Source of the DNA: Moniliophthora roreri
Taxonomy: Eukaryota > Basidiomycota > Agaricomycetes > Agaricales > Marasmiaceae
Assembly: GCA_001466705.2 (NCBI GenBank)
Contig: LATX02000233.1
Span: forward strand, 310,001-374,000
Length of the DNA: 64,000 nt
Reading direction: 5' to 3'
The notes under the pieces are model-generated. The model worked only from the letters and a program-made list of their open reading frames with translations. It was not told the origin of the DNA and searched no databases. The position numbers were made by a program, and so were the translations under genes. Shown in pieces: positions 46,001 to 57,568 of this stretch (positions are counted from its first letter, which is position 1; every line of letters starts with the position of its first letter).

Positions 46001-49000
46001 ATGGCAGTCTCGGCTTCCACCCGTCAAGAGCTTGTCGAAAAGCTTCAACAAGCATCTGTCACTCAAGCCAAAGAGTCGGACGCTGAAGTGGCGTTTGTAT
46101 TCTCTGGTCAAGGTGGTCAGTATTTGGGCATGGGAGCAGCGCTCTATGAAACCTGCTCCGTGTTCAAGAATCACATTGATGAATGTCGCTCATTGCTTCT
46201 CTGCATGGGTTTTGGTGATATCCTGTCAATCATTTGCTCGTCCGGAGAGGCCAGTGGGTTAAGTGCTACGGATGAGTTGGAGATATACCAGACGGCCGTC
46301 TTTGCCTTGGAATACTCTCTTGCACAGATGTGGATGTCATGGGGTCTTTCTCCGGTTGCGGTTGTCGGTCACAGGTACGCCATAATCTCATTTGATCGAG
46401 AATTCAACTAAAGCCTTTCTATCAATAGTCTGGGAGAATATGCTGCTTTGGTCGTCGCAGGTGTCTTGAGCCTTCGCAGTGCTCTCTTTGTGATCGCATC
46501 ACGGGTTCGCCTCATGCTCCGTAAATGCGAGATGAATACTACGGGAATGATTGCAATCAATAATGGCCCCACTGAGGTCCAGAAGATACTCGATTCATCT
46601 TCATTATTCGAGGCACTCAGTATCGCCTGTTACAACAGCGTCTCGGATTGCGTTGTTGCTGGTCCGTTGACTGGGCTAAAGGCACTCAAGTCCCATTTGG
46701 ACAGCGAAGTTCATTGCAAGAGTATCATTCTGAATGTTCCGTTCGGATATTACTCTGCTGCAATGAACCCGCTCGTGGATGACCTGAATGCAGTCTTGGA
46801 GACAGTCAAACTCCAAGCTCCCAAGATCCCTGTGGTATCCAATGTCTTTGGGAGCGTGGTTGAGCCAGGAGATGCTAGTGTGTTCACTTCGACATACTTC
46901 TCGCGCCATTGTGCCGAGCCTGTCAAGTTCTCGGAGGGGTTCGCGGCGCTTCTGGCCAATGCTGAATCGGCTGCTAGCGTTTGGATTGAGGTTGGCCCTC
47001 ATCCCACTACCCTCCCCATGATCAAAGCCTGCCCCACTCTGCCGAAGGATGTGCGCCTTCTTCCTTCTCTCAGGAAGAACCAAGAACCTTGGAGTACTCT
47101 TACTGCTTCACTATGTACCCTCTATGCAGAGAAATCGGATGTTGCTTGGAGGAACGTGTACAGTCACCTCGGCAACGTTGGCTGTGTCGACCTGCCTTCA
47201 TACCCATTCACTAATGTCAAGTATTGGGTCAAGTTCGAGGAAAGCAAAGCTGTTGTACAGACTGCTGCGCCTTCTCAAGCACAACAGCCCGTCGATACCA
47301 TCAACCAATTCTCACTTTTGCGTTCCTGGATTCAGCGACCATCTGCTGCCAACGGCCACGTGGCAATTGTGGAAGTGCCGATTAGCGCTCTCGCCAAGCT
47401 CATCGGTGGTCATCAAGTTGGTGAACATCCTCTGTGTCCTGCATCCGTTTACCATGAACTCGCAATGGCTGCTATCAAGCTGGCGACGAGTGAGAAGGCC
47501 GGGTATTATATTGCTCTGCGGGACATCGATTATGCCAAGCCTCTGGTCTATGCCGAAGGCGACACCAGGAGCATTAGGACGGTAGTCTCGATCTCAGAGG
47601 GTACTTGGAAGGTCACCTCACATGGCAGCGACGAAAATGTACACTGTCTCGGAAAGTTCTCGTGGGACAGTGTTGAAAAGGCGTCCCTCAAATTCCAGCA
47701 GTACAAGCCCATTCTCTCCCGAGAGATTGCTTCAGTCCTCGACAACGAGGATTCAGAGCTCTTTTCAACTCGTACGATGTACGAACTCATCTTCCCTCGC
47801 GTCGTCGACTATTCCAAGGAGTACCACTCCGCCAAGTGCCTTACCATTCATCCTTCTGGTATGGAAGGCCATGCAACCGTCAAAATCCCCCACGCATTCA
47901 CTCCTGGACAATACGTTATTCACCCCGTCTTCATGGACACTCTTCTCCACGTTGCAGGGTTTGTGGCGAACATGCAAGCCGACGCCAATGACGCTTTCAT
48001 TTGTAGCCAGGTAGACTCGGTCAAGGTTGTCCCCGAATTGGTTGACAACGACGCCACATACGATGTCTTCTGCCGGAATGCATGGCTTCCAGACGAGGGC
48101 CTCATCCTTGCCGATGCTTACGCAGTCACCACAGGCAGCTCCCCGAAGATTGTTGCTCACTTGAAGCGCATGCACTTCCGCAAAGTCAGACTTCCAAGCC
48201 TCAAGCGGGCCTTGAAACATGCTCAAGGCAGTTCTGCCACTCAGACCTCAACTCGTACTCCTGTGAAACCTGCCGTGTCAGCACCCATCGCAAAGACATC
48301 TACACCACCTGCACCTTCCAAGGGACGTGGTGACAACGGGAACGTCTTAGATCAGGTCCGAAAGGCTGTCGCAGACACCTGCGATGTCCCTGTATCGTCA
48401 ATGGATATCTCAGCCGACCTCACTTCCTTCGGAGTTGATTCTTTGATGAGCATCGAGATATTTGGTCGACTACAAGCCTTGTTCCCAGGTGTAGATCTGG
48501 ATCCACGAGTCCTCTCACATCTCCATACAATATCCGAGATCGCAGCGGAGGTGGCATCCAAAGCCGGAGATAATGCCCCAATTACCGCACTCGAGCCACA
48601 ACCTTCGTCACCTGCAACTGCTACTCCAGCGCCAGCTCCTAGCAACGGCGAAAATGTTGTAGACTTGGTCCGACAGGCAGTTGCTGACACTTGCGACGTT
48701 CCAGTGAGCTCTATGGACATATCTGCTGACCTCACAACCTTTGGTGTTGACTCCTTGATGAGCATTGAGATATTCAGCCGACTCCAAGCGTTATTCCCGG
48801 GTGCAGATTTGGACCCACGAGTTCTATCTCATCTTCACACGATATCCGAAATCGCGGCGGAAGTGGGATCCAAGGCCGGAGGGGATATTCCGCCTGCAGT
48901 CACTCCTGCTTCCTCCGGAACAGTTGTTGGAGATGGCGCTGGAGATAGTGCAGTTTTGGAAGACCAGGGTGCCGATGTGAAGACAGTGGTAGCAGGCGTG

Positions 49001-49249
49001 CTTGGAGTTGGCGCCGACGAGTTCAACGATGACACTGATCTGGAGTCACTTGGCCTGGACTCGCTGACTTCTATTGAAGTCATGCAGGCAGTACACGACA
49101 CACTGTCTATCAATCTACCTCAGCATTTGTTGGCAGCTCACCCGACGGTTCGCGCCATCAGCGACTATGTCTTTAGTCAACGGAAGTCATCGAAGGGCTC
49201 TAGTGGGGCACACAGTAATCAATGTACTCAAGTAATCACCGTTGTATAA
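43086..49249 (+). CDS. Non-reducing polyketide synthase, SAT-KS-AT-PT-ACP3, no thioesterase
   Basis: Seven exons: 43086-43739, 43796-44425, 44476-44797, 44848-45032, 45084-45387, 45441-46374, 46429-49249; 1949 residues, all phases agree. Domains: starter-unit acyltransferase (about 5-350; GFSSG at the nucleophile elbow, so Ser138 where Cys is usual, and His268 in YHSPCH); ketosynthase (about 395-800; Cys563 in DTACSSSC, His698 in EAHGTGT, His738 in KANIGHLE); malonyl acyltransferase (about 875-1190; [14 protein letters not shown] and Ser1010 in GHSLGEY); product template (about 1310-1590; His1338 in [12 protein letters not shown], Asp1513 in [10 protein letters not shown]); three acyl-carrier domains with Ser1681, Ser1785 and Ser1888. 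No reductive domains and no thioesterase: the protein ends ~60 residues after the last carrier serine. The product should be an aromatic polyketide folded by the product-template domain, released by another enzyme. No tailoring genes lie next to it. Confidence 0.95.
48350..48885 (+). repeat. Tandem duplicated acyl-carrier module within the polyketide synthase
   Basis: Carrier domains 1 (about 48350-48570) and 2 (about 48664-48883) are nearly identical in protein: both read [38 protein letters not shown] and [19 protein letters not shown]. At DNA level they differ at many third codon positions. The third carrier (48970-49180; [11 protein letters not shown]) is clearly different. Confidence 0.9.
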
Positions 49250-49432
49250 TAGTAATGAAGGGATGAATATAGATGATGACGAACTTTGCAAGGCAGCTCG
49301 CTCGGAAAAGCTTTTTGACATGAAATTGATCGATATTCCCTTCTCATTTCCGAAGCTCAATAGTCCAATATTTCAATCCTACTGACCCCTACAGATCTCA
49401 TCCAGTAATAAAAGAGTAACAGCTGGACAATA

Positions 49433-51052
49433 TCATGGCAAAGTGCTTTTATAGCTGGTAGTTACAAGAAGCCCCGAATCCCTGAAGTATTGCAACAAAG
49501 CAAAACATTCAGGGTCATGAGTAGAACCCTCTCGCATTCCCACCACAGTCAGAGAAAATGATTTCAATGATTCAACCACGTTGCACGACGCATGCGAAGG
49601 GTCCGGAAACCATCGTGAGGACAGCATCTCCATCAAAGCTTGCTGCTCCAAGCCATTGTTGACGACGAGCAGTTCCAGGTGGATGAGCCGGGGAACTAGG
49701 GTTGTGACCAGACTCTCGCAATCCATTGTGAGGCGATTCAAAAAAGTTCTCGTCACAATGCTGTTCTTTTGGTTGGTCCGCGGATATGTACGTGTACATT
49801 CCTGCAGGCGAAGAGTGCGCAAACTGGGCAAGAGCTCGAGTAGGGGTAATACTTGCGTGTCCGTGATAGGAAGCCACCTCAAGTGAAGCGAGGTTATTGT
49901 GCAGGACGAACGAACAAGGAAACTGGTGAAAAGGCACTCGTCCCATGTGTCAGGACCCCAGAAGTGTCTTCCGAGATACCCGCCACATATTTCGATGGAA
50001 GATAGCCGAGGGGTGGTCAAATGTGGTAACAAAGAAAGATGTTCGGATTTATAGGCTGTGATCGACAGAGACTCCAGTTGAGAGGGTCGAACAACAGTAG
50101 GCTCAATCGTGAAGCCATAAATCGATGGCAACTCGAGCCTTCGAATGCTGGGACAAATCGACAATACACGAAGGATATCGTCTGGGTTTGCAGCTCCGGC
50201 ATCGATCGTTAAAGACATTATGCGCTGCCATGGTAGGTCGATGCTGTCGGATAAAGGGTTTCCGATTGCTAAGCTAACGGAATGAAGGGAGGGGCACTCG
50301 CTGAAAAGACCCCAGGACAACTCGTCTTCATCCGACCCTTCCTCGTCGGCGCGGATGTCAAGATATTGAAGCATCGGAAGGTGGCCTCGGATGGGCGCAA
50401 ACATGGAATTGTTCATAGCCTGACGCCTGAAGCACCAAGTTACATCGTACCAGCGGCTGCAATTGTGCACGAGAGCCTCCACGGTGGATATCGCGTCATC
50501 GTCGGCCTCGTTAAAATCGAAGGCACAGAACTCGAGGTTGAGTGTCAGGGGAGATGTTCTGGAACGCTCCATAAAACGGCATGTGAGGCGATTCAAAAAC
50601 TCGCAAGACCCCCTTTCCCAGTAGAGATAATCAATTGAGATTGAGGACCAAAGAGAAGGTGTGTTGAGAACAAGTTCGCGCCAACGACCACAAACAGCAG
50701 ACAGGGTCATCGCTGGTGGCAAGGAGCCCATATTGAGATGGTTGATCCTACAGGAATACTCGAAAATGTTTTTCAAGACTTCCGGCGGCACTCTATGAAT
50801 GGGCGAAAGCAACGACCGGTACTTGTCCATCATTCGCTTCACTCCCTCTTGTTTGCTCTCCAAAGTAAGGATAGCGGTCCGCAGCCGACTAATCTCGACC
50901 TGATAATTTTTCAGCTCCTTCTCCGCGTCAAGAAGCACCTGGGTGATGATAAGCTTGTCTGTGGGGGATATAGTGCTTCTGAGCAGGCCTTTCAAGGTAG
51001 TAGACCGGCTGGAAGTAGGTATTCTGGATGGCGATTGAACATAAGTGTTCAT
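49433..51052 (-). CDS. F-box protein with LRR-like C terminus
   Basis: Single-exon frame from ATG 51052 (MNTYVQSPSRIPTSSRS) to the stop at 49433; about 539 residues. The N terminus has a coiled coil (DAEKELKNYQVEISRLRTAI) followed by the mushroom-type F-box: LSPIHRVPPEVLKNIFEYSC with LPPAMTLSAVCGRWRELVLN and TPSLWSSISID. The rest is a series of short hydrophobic repeats resembling leucine-rich repeats (FSECPSLHSVSLAIGNPL, LPSLRTLRLQECT, TRTFLNRLTMDCESLV). Such proteins are greatly expanded in Agaricomycetes and are presumed substrate adaptors of SCF ubiquitin ligases. A decayed relative lies at 31.5-32.2 kb. It is convergent with the polyketide synthase (stops 184 bp apart); there is no sign of a shared function. 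Confidence 0.85.
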   Translation of the reverse strand: MNTYVQSPSRIPTSSRSTTLKGLLRSTISPTDKLIITQVLLDAEKELKNYQVEISRLRTAILTLESKQEGVKRMMDKYRSLLSPIHRVPPEVLKNIFEYSCRINHLNMGSLPPAMTLSAVCGRWRELVLNTPSLWSSISIDYLYWERGSCEFLNRLTCRFMERSRTSPLTLNLEFCAFDFNEADDDAISTVEALVHNCSRWYDVTWCFRRQAMNNSMFAPIRGHLPMLQYLDIRADEEGSDEDELSWGLFSECPSLHSVSLAIGNPLSDSIDLPWQRIMSLTIDAGAANPDDILRVLSICPSIRRLELPSIYGFTIEPTVVRPSQLESLSITAYKSEHLSLLPHLTTPRLSSIEICGGYLGRHFWGPDTWDECLFTSFLVRSSCTITSLHLRWLPITDTQVLPLLELLPSLRTLRLQECTRTYPRTNQKNSIVTRTFLNRLTMDCESLVTTLVPRLIHLELLVVNNGLEQQALMEMLSSRWFPDPSHASCNVVESLKSFSLTVVGMREGSTHDPECFALLQYFRDSGLLVTTSYKSTLP

Positions 51053-52081
51053 TGCACAGCAACTTGAACATTTCAGCACGACTTGAAAGACAGACTCGAG
51101 CGAGAATGCACTTACTGGTGTTGCTGTAGAGCGGGAATGCTGGACTGGCTGAGGGTAAATAAGCAAAGACAGTCACTTGGAGAAGGAAGAGAACGTCACT
51201 GTGGCACGGAGTGCTTGAGGTTGGAGCGATTAAGTTGGAGTTGCAGAATATAAATCCCTTCCCTGCCATTCCACGTCATAAAACGTGGTTTGACCGCTCA
51301 GTCAGTGCCTGTGAGCTCAAGTCGACTGAACGCGGATTGACCGGGATTGTCATGTCTATCCGCCGACTCCCAGCTTGAATGATTCGGTGATAACGGTTGT
51401 CGTGGCGGGCGTAATAGCGAAAGAAGGAAGTAACGGCACCAGGTCCTACATATTTGCATGAACCGGGCGTCAAACGAGCGTCTAAAGTTGTTGGGACTCA
51501 AGGTCCCACCACATAGATCAACATCCCTGAATCCTGACTCTTTCCGAGTCTACCCTTTCCGCAGGCATTGGCCGTCTTCTCCGAGGCCACCCGGCATGGA
51601 AGAAAAACTTGAAAAGTGACAGCTGCGGTGACTCGGAGTTACGGCTTACACTCAGCGGCTCGTTAAAATTATTGACATGAAGACGGAAAGAGTTTTCCCT
51701 GATTCAGGTCAAAGAATAGTAAGAGACAAATGAGTAAAGATGAGACTAATAGAAAGGAGACTGGCCTGGAAAGACGGATCCGAACGAGCAGTCATTAACT
51801 TAAGACTGATATATATTGCCGGGCGGTCCAAGTGTATAAGATGACTAATGGCTACATGAACGTTGAATGCTAATGATCTCTACTGGTATAGTCTAATTTT
51901 TAAATTACTTGCGTACGTCGTCCTATGTAATGCTGAATGCATGCTGTCATGCTTCCAATTATCCATGTTTAAACCAAAGAAACGAAGGAAAATTAAACTT
52001 GTTTCTCGCCTTTCTCATTCTGCTCTTCCTCTCGCTTCAGTTCCTCAGCGATTTTTAAATCCTAAATCGCGAACCGGTCAG
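51053..52081. other. Intergenic region, no gene recognised
   Basis: About 1 kb between the F-box start and the stop of the MFS transporter gene. Short frames only; it should contain the F-box gene promoter. The part from 51.66 to 52.06 kb is AT-rich. Confidence 0.5.
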
Positions 52082-54027
52082 CTACCACAAGATCTGCAGG
52101 AGAAAATAAGCATGGCATACGATGCACGGCGCGAATTCGCTCCTTGCTCTGATCCTGGGTCCGTACTTGTAGAAGAGGAATGGACTTGGAGAGAGTGTCA
52201 ATGCAATGAGAGCGACCAGGGTTGATGCCCAATTGATACCCATCTGCCATACAGAAGGTCAGATTGATTCGAAAGAGGGCGTGAGACAAAACATACTCCT
52301 TCATACATCTGTACCGTGAACAGCGGGAACGCCGCTGCGACCAAAGATCGGACAACAGTGTTAGCGGCAAATGCTGAGGCACTGTACATGAGGTATGTGT
52401 CTACAACGTAGCTCTGGAAACGCAATATCATTGTTAGATGATCAAGTCAGTCACGCAAGCATGACACATACCAAGAAACTAATGAAAATCAAGCAAATAC
52501 CCATGCCCACAAAGACAGTTGATACAGCTGGCGCTGCCCAATGCACACTTGCGTACTCGCCCGTCCAACCAAGCCAAAAAGCGCCAACGACTAACGCAGG
52601 TGCACCAATCATAGCGCCGAATAATCGTTGCTCAGGTGGTGGGAATCCGCGCCATTTGACGACAAGGGTGGGGTAGTGTCTCGAAAAGAGGTAGTTAATG
52701 AGTGCACCGAGTGTGGTACCAATTCCGACGCCGATGAAGACAAGACCATTCTGACTGAGAGTGAAGCCTCGGGTTTTGACGAAGATAACGGGAAGGGCTT
52801 CGAAGACTAATTAGGCACTATCAGCACGCAGACATGAATTTTTAAGACAGAAGGATACGAACGTGCATATAAAACTCCATACACCAAGCTCATATATACT
52901 GTGATCAATGCCAGGATAGGCTCCCGTCCAAGCATCTGGAACGGTCTATACACCGTCCGATGGACAATTCCTCTCACGGTGAAATCCAGCTTTTCGTGTT
53001 CGGCATAGAGATTCCTCGTTCCCTCGGGATCCTGTTTACGCAGACGCTTAGCCTTGCGGAGAAGGAGGACCGGCGCATAGGTCTCCGGAAGGAAGGCAAA
53101 GACGAGGCAAGTGGCAACGCCGGCGAAAATCATCATTACCCAGATTATCCAACGCCATGAAATAGAATTGTCCAAAATGTAACCCGAAACGATTGGTCCC
53201 AAAACAGGTCCAAGGAATGTTGATGCAGAAAACAAACTGGTGGCAGGTCCTCTGCCTAAAGCGGACCAAATGTCGGCAATAATACCTCCACAGATTGAGA
53301 AAGGTGCAACACCGAAGAATCCACAGAAGAATCGAGTAACGAGGAATGTCTCGATATTCTGTCCAAGTGCTTGGCCGAGATGGAAAAGCGTAAAACAGGT
53401 CATGGCGAGCATAAGGACACGCCGACGACCAAACATTTCGCTGCCTGGACCCCATAAGGATGGCTATTATCAGACTGGCGTTAGTAATTGGGACAAAGGC
53501 CCAGGGAGTAAGACAGAATTACCCCAAACACGAATCCGAGGAGATACATTGTGATACTTGCGTACGAAGTCTCGGAATTGACGTGAAAAGTCGTTATGAG
53601 ATGCGTCGTAGCCGAAGCTGGTGCCGAGGACCCAAAGGAACTATGGAATGAGAAATCCGCGTGTTAATCAGGAAGTTATAGTAACGTTTCAAGTTTTTAC
53701 TTACCTGCAAAGTGTCATCGCTATACAAATGAACGTGATTCCCCACTTCTTTGCCAAAGAAAAATTCTGCGGGTTCTCGGGATCGTCATCGCCATCCCAT
53801 GTCACTATGTCCTTGTTGGTAGGGGTAGGAAGGAACCTGCTATCTGCAGATTTGCTAGGAGGCTCGCTAGGATCGTCACCACCATATCGTTCCATCCTCT
53901 GTTCATCTTCTTGGATTTCCCTGGTTAGGCTCTCTTCTGAGAGGGGTTCGACCATAGTCTGCGCGCCAGAATGAGGATCAAGTGTTATTGAGGATCGGGG
54001 TGTGGCGGGAGTAGTGATTGCTGTCAT
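52082..54027 (-). CDS. MFS transporter, DHA1 drug:H+ antiporter type
   Basis: Multi-exon gene, ATG at 54027 (MTAITTPATPRSSITLDP), stop at 52082. The cytosolic N terminus is acidic and ends TWDGDDDPENPQNFSLAKKW, the usual lead-in to helix 1 of fungal DHA1 multidrug/polyamine carriers. Visible family motifs: motif A GPGSEMFGRRRVLMLAM between helices 2 and 3, and motif C GPVLGPIVSGYI in helix 5, diagnostic for antiporters. Further helices read LVTRFFCGFFGVAPFSICGG, WRWIIWVMMIFAGVATCLVF, then the central loop (RKAKRLRKQDPEGTRNLYAE), GFTLSQNGLVFIGVGIGTTL and, near the end, YSASAFAANTVVRSLVAAAF and PSPFLFYKYGPRIRARSEFA. Substrate cannot be deduced. It lies 3 kb from the polyketide synthase with an F-box gene between, so a role in exporting its product is possible but unsupported. 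Confidence 0.88.
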
Positions 54028-55600
54028 CTTGACCCAGGCAACGGAAAGGGAAGATGATCAGTACCACAAGTCATGCAGCGCTCTATCTTATATTACTGAG
54101 CTTATGGTGGCCCCCGGGGTGGGTGAAAGTTGAAAAATTCCGGGTTATGGTAGATGTAGTTGCCGGTTGGCCAAGGTCCGATATCGGTTTATCATTTCCT
54201 TATTTGGTGCTTCGCAACACCGACGGGCCATAACAAAAATAACCGGTAACTTCAGAGTAGCTTGGAACATTGGACTCGAAGCGACGAGAATCAATTCGTG
54301 CATGTTCCAGAGCGTGGATGGACTACGCGGGGCTGTGTTTGCGCCAAGGACCGCAATGTAGTCGTGAAGCTGCTGGCTCGAAAATTGTTGAGACGTTGAG
54401 ATGGTTGTGCGCCGTGAAAAATGGAGTACTAAGATTAGATGACGCAGAGATTCGGTGATCCTTACAGATCCTTACCAACCACTGTGAATTCTGCATGATC
54501 ACACATGGTGGCAGCGTAATGGAACGAATCGACATACCCTGACATCTCGGGTGTCCCCATGGATCTCCTAGTTAAGATGTCCAAAATATTTCGGCCGGGG
54601 GGTCGTTGCCGATGCGGAGCTAGTCTTGTGTGTCCTCGTTCGGGTTTGCGTTCATGACTGCTTTCGCATCGACGGCCCAATGTGTTGCAATGTATCCTAT
54701 TTTCATATGCCAGATATTGTAAAGACAAGACCTCAAGGAATAGCGTGCAACGCACCATGACACTCAGTCAGCTTTTCAAGTACCTTCCGGGGGCAACGGT
54801 AATTCTGAGGGTCCAGTGCCACGCGTTCCGAGATGTAGGATATTGCCTGGTGTTTCTGGCGTGTCATATCCAGGTCGTGTCTGTACATTTTCTCGTGTCA
54901 GAGATGAGGTTGAAGGATTTAAAGGCGCACCATGTTCAGGTAAAGGACGCGATGGTGGAGAGACTCAGAGATACAAGTTCCCACATTCGTCGTTGTCATT
55001 AATCGTGTCAAGAATCAGGCAGTGTAGTCATCACTTTCACGGTCGGACACATGCCTCGGTCTCGACTACTTCGGTGTCGTGCTCTCTGAATATAACACCT
55101 TACTATGAGCAGTCTCTTAGGCATTAAAACTCGTCTGAAATTCCAAACCGCGTCTACTACTGTTCAGGGCAAGCAGTAGATGTCAGGGTAAATAGCTGCT
55201 CGTTTCATGCTCATCCTTCTTCCTTTTGCCGGCCTTTGAAGATGTCTCCGAGGCTTTCCAATTAGATGAGAATCCAGAACTCCTTCATAAACCCGCGGTT
55301 CGAAGTTTAGCTGGAAGATCTGACGTTTGACACAGTCGAAAATAGCACACGAGCATGTCGACGAGAAACGCTGGGGTTGCGAGAGTGAACCAGGAGACAC
55401 TTCATTGGTGTAGACAACGTTTACGTTACAGGTAGGGGCCCATAAGGTCCAACAGGTCATATAAGCAAATAATACTGTAGTCTAGGATGCTGCAATAGAA
55501 CGATTACAGTTATACAAAGTAGGATCATACTTAATTTTGCGCGCTTCATCCAGAGATCGTACACGACGCGAGTCACTGTCCTGCACCTATAGTCTATCCA
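54028..55600. other. Intergenic region, no gene recognised
   Basis: About 1.6 kb between the MFS transporter start and the ZIP transporter stop. Open frames are short, overlap on both strands and lack introns or motifs. The first few hundred bases must hold the MFS promoter. Confidence 0.45.
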
Positions 55601-57009
55601 TCATGCCCATCTGCCGAGGAGAGCCATCAGCCCCCATCCTAGGGCCATTGACACCAGTGCGTAGGTGAGTTTGCCATTAGATGCAGTCAGCATCTCCTTA
55701 TTCATCAAGAATTCATGAGCCAGTAGCTAGATACGCAATCCGTTAGAATACACCAAGATCCCGTCAGTGATATTAGACGCACCTCTACTAATCCCGTGTA
55801 CACCAAGATTCCAGCACTGAAAGCGTCCATCACACCACTAACAATGGACGCAGTAGCGCTTCCAGGGTTATACGTTGATCTTACGCCAAGTCCAGCAGCA
55901 ATTCCAATGGGAGTTGTGATTCCGTACAGAAGCGCTGCCGCTACTGGCACGTAGTGATATTGTGGAGGTAGCTGCAGGTAAGCGAGTCGGGTGCCAACAC
56001 CAAGGCCTTCGAAAGTTTCTGAAATCGCTGATCAAGCACAACTAGAAATTATATGATGGAGCGGACGTACGGTGGAAGATTAACACAATAAAAAGAACTT
56101 TAAAATTTTCATCAACGGCGAGTGTAAGACCAATGAGGATACTAAGAACGTCATTGTCGGTAACTTTTCAAGAGGTAACAATAGCATGACGAGCACACCT
56201 ATGAAGTACAACTCCGAATTCTAAAATAGCGACTCCGATAATTTGTGTGAGGGGGTGATCCAAAACGTTTCGCGTCTCCACTGATTCAACATCGAATCTG
56301 GTCGCCGTTTCTTCCGACTTGTCGTCCTTGACTTGAGCTTCTCCCTCGGGTCCATGGGCAGCGTGACCACCCACGTCGTGACCATGTGCATCTGCATGGC
56401 GAGCAGCGTGAGTAAGATTTCTATTGGGGGAAACTTCTTTACTGACCATAGTGTGTCCCAAGTGAAGCCAGCTTAGCCGTTCCCCATCTGAAGGCGATCA
56501 TTTCGATAATGAAAAGTAGAAATATGCTGAGCATGCACAGTGCGAGGGCATAAGGCTAAAGTGATGTAAGTCTATCGATACTGATGCAATGAAACGCGAA
56601 GTCGACGCACGTAGTCAGACCATGCCGGTGCCAAACACTCTGACCCCAAAGCTTCCAAGGCTGGCGCAAGTAAATGTATAAATGCGGTCGCGATCTTGGA
56701 GTCCTAGTGAGCGCAAGGACGGCGAAAGCTAAGAGTAGCACTCACGATAACTCCCGAGCCGAAGTACTTGGCAAAACTAGGCTATGGTCAGACTACTACT
56801 TGGGCCGTAAGTCAAAGTGGAGCTTACTCGAACAAGGCCTTTGGTACGCGAAGGAATTTGGATCGCCTTGCGAGTACTGGAAAGAGCGCACCAAACGTGG
56901 AACCGAGAGCGATGATGAATATTGATGCCACTCGCAAACCAAAGTGGCGGTCGTCGCCGCCACCAGAACCACAATTAGGAACTTCTTCGACAGGTGCTGC
57001 GTCAGACAT
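55601..57009 (-). CDS. ZIP-family zinc/iron transporter
   Basis: ATG at 57009 (MSDAAPVEEVPNCGSGGGDD), stop at 55601, about seven exons. Helix 1 reads RVASIFIIALGSTFGALFPV; then FAKYFGSGVIIATAFIHLLA as helix 2, and YALALCMLSIFLLFIIEMIA as helix 3. The cytosolic loop is His-rich (HAARHADAHGHDVGGHAAHG), the metal-sensing loop of ZIP proteins. Helix 4 carries the metal-binding motif EFGVVLHSILIGLTLAV and helix 5 FHQTFEGLGVGTRLAY, both with the expected histidines. The end reads LMNKEMLTASNGKLTYALVS with MALGWGLMALLGRWA. The product is a plasma-membrane metal importer of the Zrt1/Zrt2 class. Confidence 0.92.
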
Positions 57010-57568
57010 GGTGGGGGTGGTTGACGGAGACGGAGTGGAGAATAACACGCCAAAGGAAGGTGGTTATATGTAAGAAATGAGAAAGCCGCCCTGGTTTGTG
57101 AGTACCCTCCTGGTCGCACGAAAATAAAGACACCGGTCTCGGCCCTTGAGGTCGGCGCACTAAACAATGACATGGCGTGAATTTGCTGTGATGTGGAATT
57201 TTTTTAAATCGGAAGCGAGTCTCTGCGCTCGGATTTGTGTCTCTGGAAGCAAAAGGTTGGACGTCCAGGCTGGAGCTGACTTGGAAAACCCTACCCCGGG
57301 GCACAGTGAACCGAGTCGGGTGGACCCGCACAAGCACAGCTTCAAACGCGCTATACCGTGAACTGACTGGCATCATGCACGGAACCTGAATTTACTAGGA
57401 AAGCGCCACAAATATATGAACACCTCAACTCATTTTGCCGTCATTTCTATATATTACAGTGAGGACTGCAACAGTACTTTAAGGCGCTCCGCTCGGGTAA
57501 CATCCGCGGAACCTTTCATGGATGCAATTGCGACTGATCAGGTACCTCCTATGTATGTCCTCCCATCT

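Noticed and set aside
54100..55500. Possible small genes between the MFS and ZIP transporter genes
   Set aside because: Several short frames overlap one another without motifs, signal peptides or consistent splice sites.
49433..57009. Extended biosynthetic cluster including F-box, MFS and ZIP genes with the polyketide synthase
   Set aside because: None is a tailoring enzyme, they are separated by large gaps, and the ZIP and F-box families have unrelated common roles.
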